Shown piece after piece: positions 14,647 to 16,044 of a DNA stretch of 16,044 bases. Source of the DNA: Anaerolineae bacterium (GTDB lineage: Bacteria > Chloroflexota > Anaerolineae > Promineifilales > Promineifilaceae). The stretch lies in the NCBI GenBank assembly GCA_028277515.1, contig JANQGC010000275.1, positions 1 to 16,044 on the forward strand. Reading direction: 5' to 3'. The position numbers and the translations under genes are program-made. Below the pieces are notes generated by a model. The model did not search any database. It was not told the origin of the DNA and saw nothing but the letters and a program-made list of their open reading frames with translations. Numbering within the stretch: the first letter of the stretch is position 1; every line of letters begins with the position of its first letter.

Positions 14647-16044
14647 GTGAAAAAGTTGATCTTGCTAATCGTAATATTTGCATGTGTTCTTGTATTTATC
14701 TCAGAGCAGACTTATGCAATAAGCAGTTTGGAATCCTGGTGTCTTTCAGAGCTACAGATTTGGGATTCGAATAATTTTTCATGTATCGTAGATGGAGAGA
14801 CCGAAGTCTCTGACTCTTTCGAATTAACTATTTTAATGGAAGAAACTCTTACCATTAACAACAGAGGAACCGTCAACAATAACGGAAAAATCATAAATGA
14901 AGGCGGTACTATCAATAACGAAGGCATCATTGATAACAAAGGTACCATTGATAACAACGACTACGGCAATATCAACAATAATAGCGGCACCTTCAACAAT
15001 AGTGGCACTCTCAACAACAACGCCGAAGGCTTTATCAAAATTGAAGAAAATGGCACCCTCAACAACAACGGCAATGGCTTAATTACTAACAATGATGGAA
15101 GCCTCATCAGAAATTATGATGGCACCATCAACAATGATGGTACTATCATTATCAACAACAACGCTGGTGGCAGAATGCACAACATTGCTGCCTTCAACAA
15201 CAACGAAGATGGCACAATTGTTATAAGTGAAGGTTCACTATTTAACCAAAGCACTCTTTACAACAACGGTACCATCACCAACGACGGCACCATCACCAAC
15301 TATGACAACAGCACCATCAACAACGACGGTGTTATCAAAAACAATGATGGTAGCAATTTGTACAACACTAACGGCACCATCACCAACAACGGTACTATCT
15401 CAAATGTCGGAAGCAACATTGAAAACAACGGCACCTTCGATAACAATGGCACCTTCGAAAACTATGACCGAAGTAAAATCGCCAATAGAGACATAATCAC
15501 AAACGACGGTATCATCGAAAACAAAGATGGAACCATCGAAAACAAAGACGTCGGCACTATCACTAACAACACCATAGGCAGTGTTAACAACAACGGTACT
15601 ATCATTAATGATGGTACCATTGTCAATGACGGAACCATCGAAAACAACGACATTGGGACCATCGAAAACTTAGAAATCGGGAATATCAACAATAACAATG
15701 GCACCATAAATAACAGTGGTAGTATCAACAACAGTGGTAATATCTACAACAGCGGCAGTATCAACAACGATGTATTTAGCACCATAGATAATAATGGCGA
15801 TGGCAGCATCGAAAACGATGGCAGTATCAACAACAACGGTACCATCTCTAACGAAGGTGGCACGATCGAAAACAATGGCGCTGGCACTATCACCAACAAT
15901 GGTGCCATTAACAACAAAGGTATAATCCGCAACCAAGGCAACATAAAAAATGAAGGCACCTTTATCAACTGTTTGGGAATCTATAGAGGCAGGCTGCCGG
16001 TTGGTGCCCCCATAATTGACGTTTGTTATGACTTTGAGATATAT
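14647..16044 (+). CDS. Secreted Asn/Gly-rich repeat protein, probable beta-solenoid; 3' end outside window
   Basis: The frame is open for 466 codons from GTG 14647 to the window end with no stop. It opens with a typical signal peptide: VKK, a hydrophobic stretch (LILLIVIFACVLVFI), and a likely cleavage after EQTYA. A short segment with two cysteines follows (SWCLSELQIWDSNNFSCIVDG), and then from about residue 65 to 440 there are dozens of degenerate short units of the type N-N-x-G-T-I, often six residues long (GTINND, GTITNN, GSINNS). Ile, Leu or Phe recurs near every sixth residue, and Asn makes up close to a third of a sampled stretch. There is no proline in the repeats. The array ends at KNEGTFINCLG, after which non-repeat sequence with two cysteines (CLGIYRGRLPVGAPIIDVCYDF) runs off the edge. 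The regular aliphatic spacing suggests a stacked extracellular beta-solenoid. The function is unknown; surface structure or adhesion is a guess. NGT/NGS sequons are abundant. The GTG has only a weak ribosome site, but the signal peptide fits it. Confidence 0.8.
   Translation, partial: MKKLILLIVIFACVLVFISEQTYAISSLESWCLSELQIWDSNNFSCIVDGETEVSDSFELTILMEETLTINNRGTVNNNGKIINEGGTINNEGIIDNKGTIDNNDYGNINNNSGTFNNSGTLNNNAEGFIKIEENGTLNNNGNGLITNNDGSLIRNYDGTINNDGTIIINNNAGGRMHNIAAFNNNEDGTIVISEGSLFNQSTLYNNGTITNDGTITNYDNSTINNDGVIKNNDGSNLYNTNGTITNNGTISNVGSNIENNGTFDNNGTFENYDRSKIANRDIITNDGIIENKDGTIENKDVGTITNNTIGSVNNNGTIINDGTIVNDGTIENNDIGTIENLEIGNINNNNGTINNSGSINNSGNIYNSGSINNDVFSTIDNNGDGSIENDGSINNNGTISNEGGTIENNGAGTITNNGAINNKGIIRNQGNIKNEGTFINCLGIYRGRLPVGAPIIDVCYDFEIY

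Noticed and set aside
14712..15968. Several minus- and plus-strand frames of 60-90 codons inside the repeat region
   Set aside because: They are periodic shadows of the repeat protein: the 18-base-type unit keeps alternative frames free of stops and gives low-complexity translations.
14647..16044. CRISPR array or tandem satellite
   Set aside because: The repeats are degenerate at the DNA level, codon-phased, and read as a continuous protein with a signal peptide; there are no constant repeats with unique spacers.

Overview
The window looks like a chromosomal stretch of an environmental Gram-positive-like or Chloroflexota-like bacterium. This rests on GC near 50%, lipoprotein substrate-binding proteins with acidic or Pro/Thr linkers, a CUT1 sugar transporter without its own ATPase, a LacI regulator with CcpA/LacI-type operators, and dispersed palindromic repeats. 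The phylum is an inference from style, not a measurement.

Layout. (1) Positions 3-950 hold the 3' part of an IS1-like DDE transposase cut by the window edge. (2) On the minus strand, a LacI-family repressor (3571-2552) is followed by an Atz/Trz/SsnA-type amidohydrolase (2427-1057). (3) Divergent from lacI is a strong sigma70-type promoter (TTGACA, 17 bp, TAATAT) with two LacI-type operators just downstream and a third close to lacI. It drives a plus-strand gene train: sugar-binding lipoprotein, two CUT1 permeases, a 5'-truncated mannonate dehydratase (ManD/RspA) remnant, an SDR oxidoreductase, a lipoprotein GH16 endo-beta-1,3-glucanase, and a 1171-residue GH94-like phosphorylase resembling the GH149/GH161 beta-1,3-oligoglucan phosphorylases. 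(4) A MazE-like/MazF-like toxin-antitoxin pair lies convergent to, and overlaps, the end of the phosphorylase gene. (5) Positions 13836-14646 are non-coding, with a pair of ~100-bp palindromic repeats exactly 300 bp apart and further inverted repeats. (6) From 14647 to the window end an open frame encodes a secreted Asn/Gly/Ile/Thr-rich repeat protein, probably a beta-solenoid. It has no stop in the window and no recognised family.

How it works together (inference). GH16 at the cell surface cuts laminarin- or callose-like beta-1,3-glucan. The lipoprotein and the two permeases import the oligosaccharides, powered by a shared ATPase encoded elsewhere. The cytoplasmic phosphorylase then releases glucose-1-phosphate. 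The LacI protein senses a sugar and represses both itself and the operon through helically phased operators. The ManD remnant and the SDR look like leftovers or add-ons from hexuronate metabolism.

Two composition signals stand out. The palindrome CGGCCG is strongly over-represented between about 1.8 and 14.3 kb but absent from the transposase and from the repeat-protein end, so both ends look compositionally foreign.
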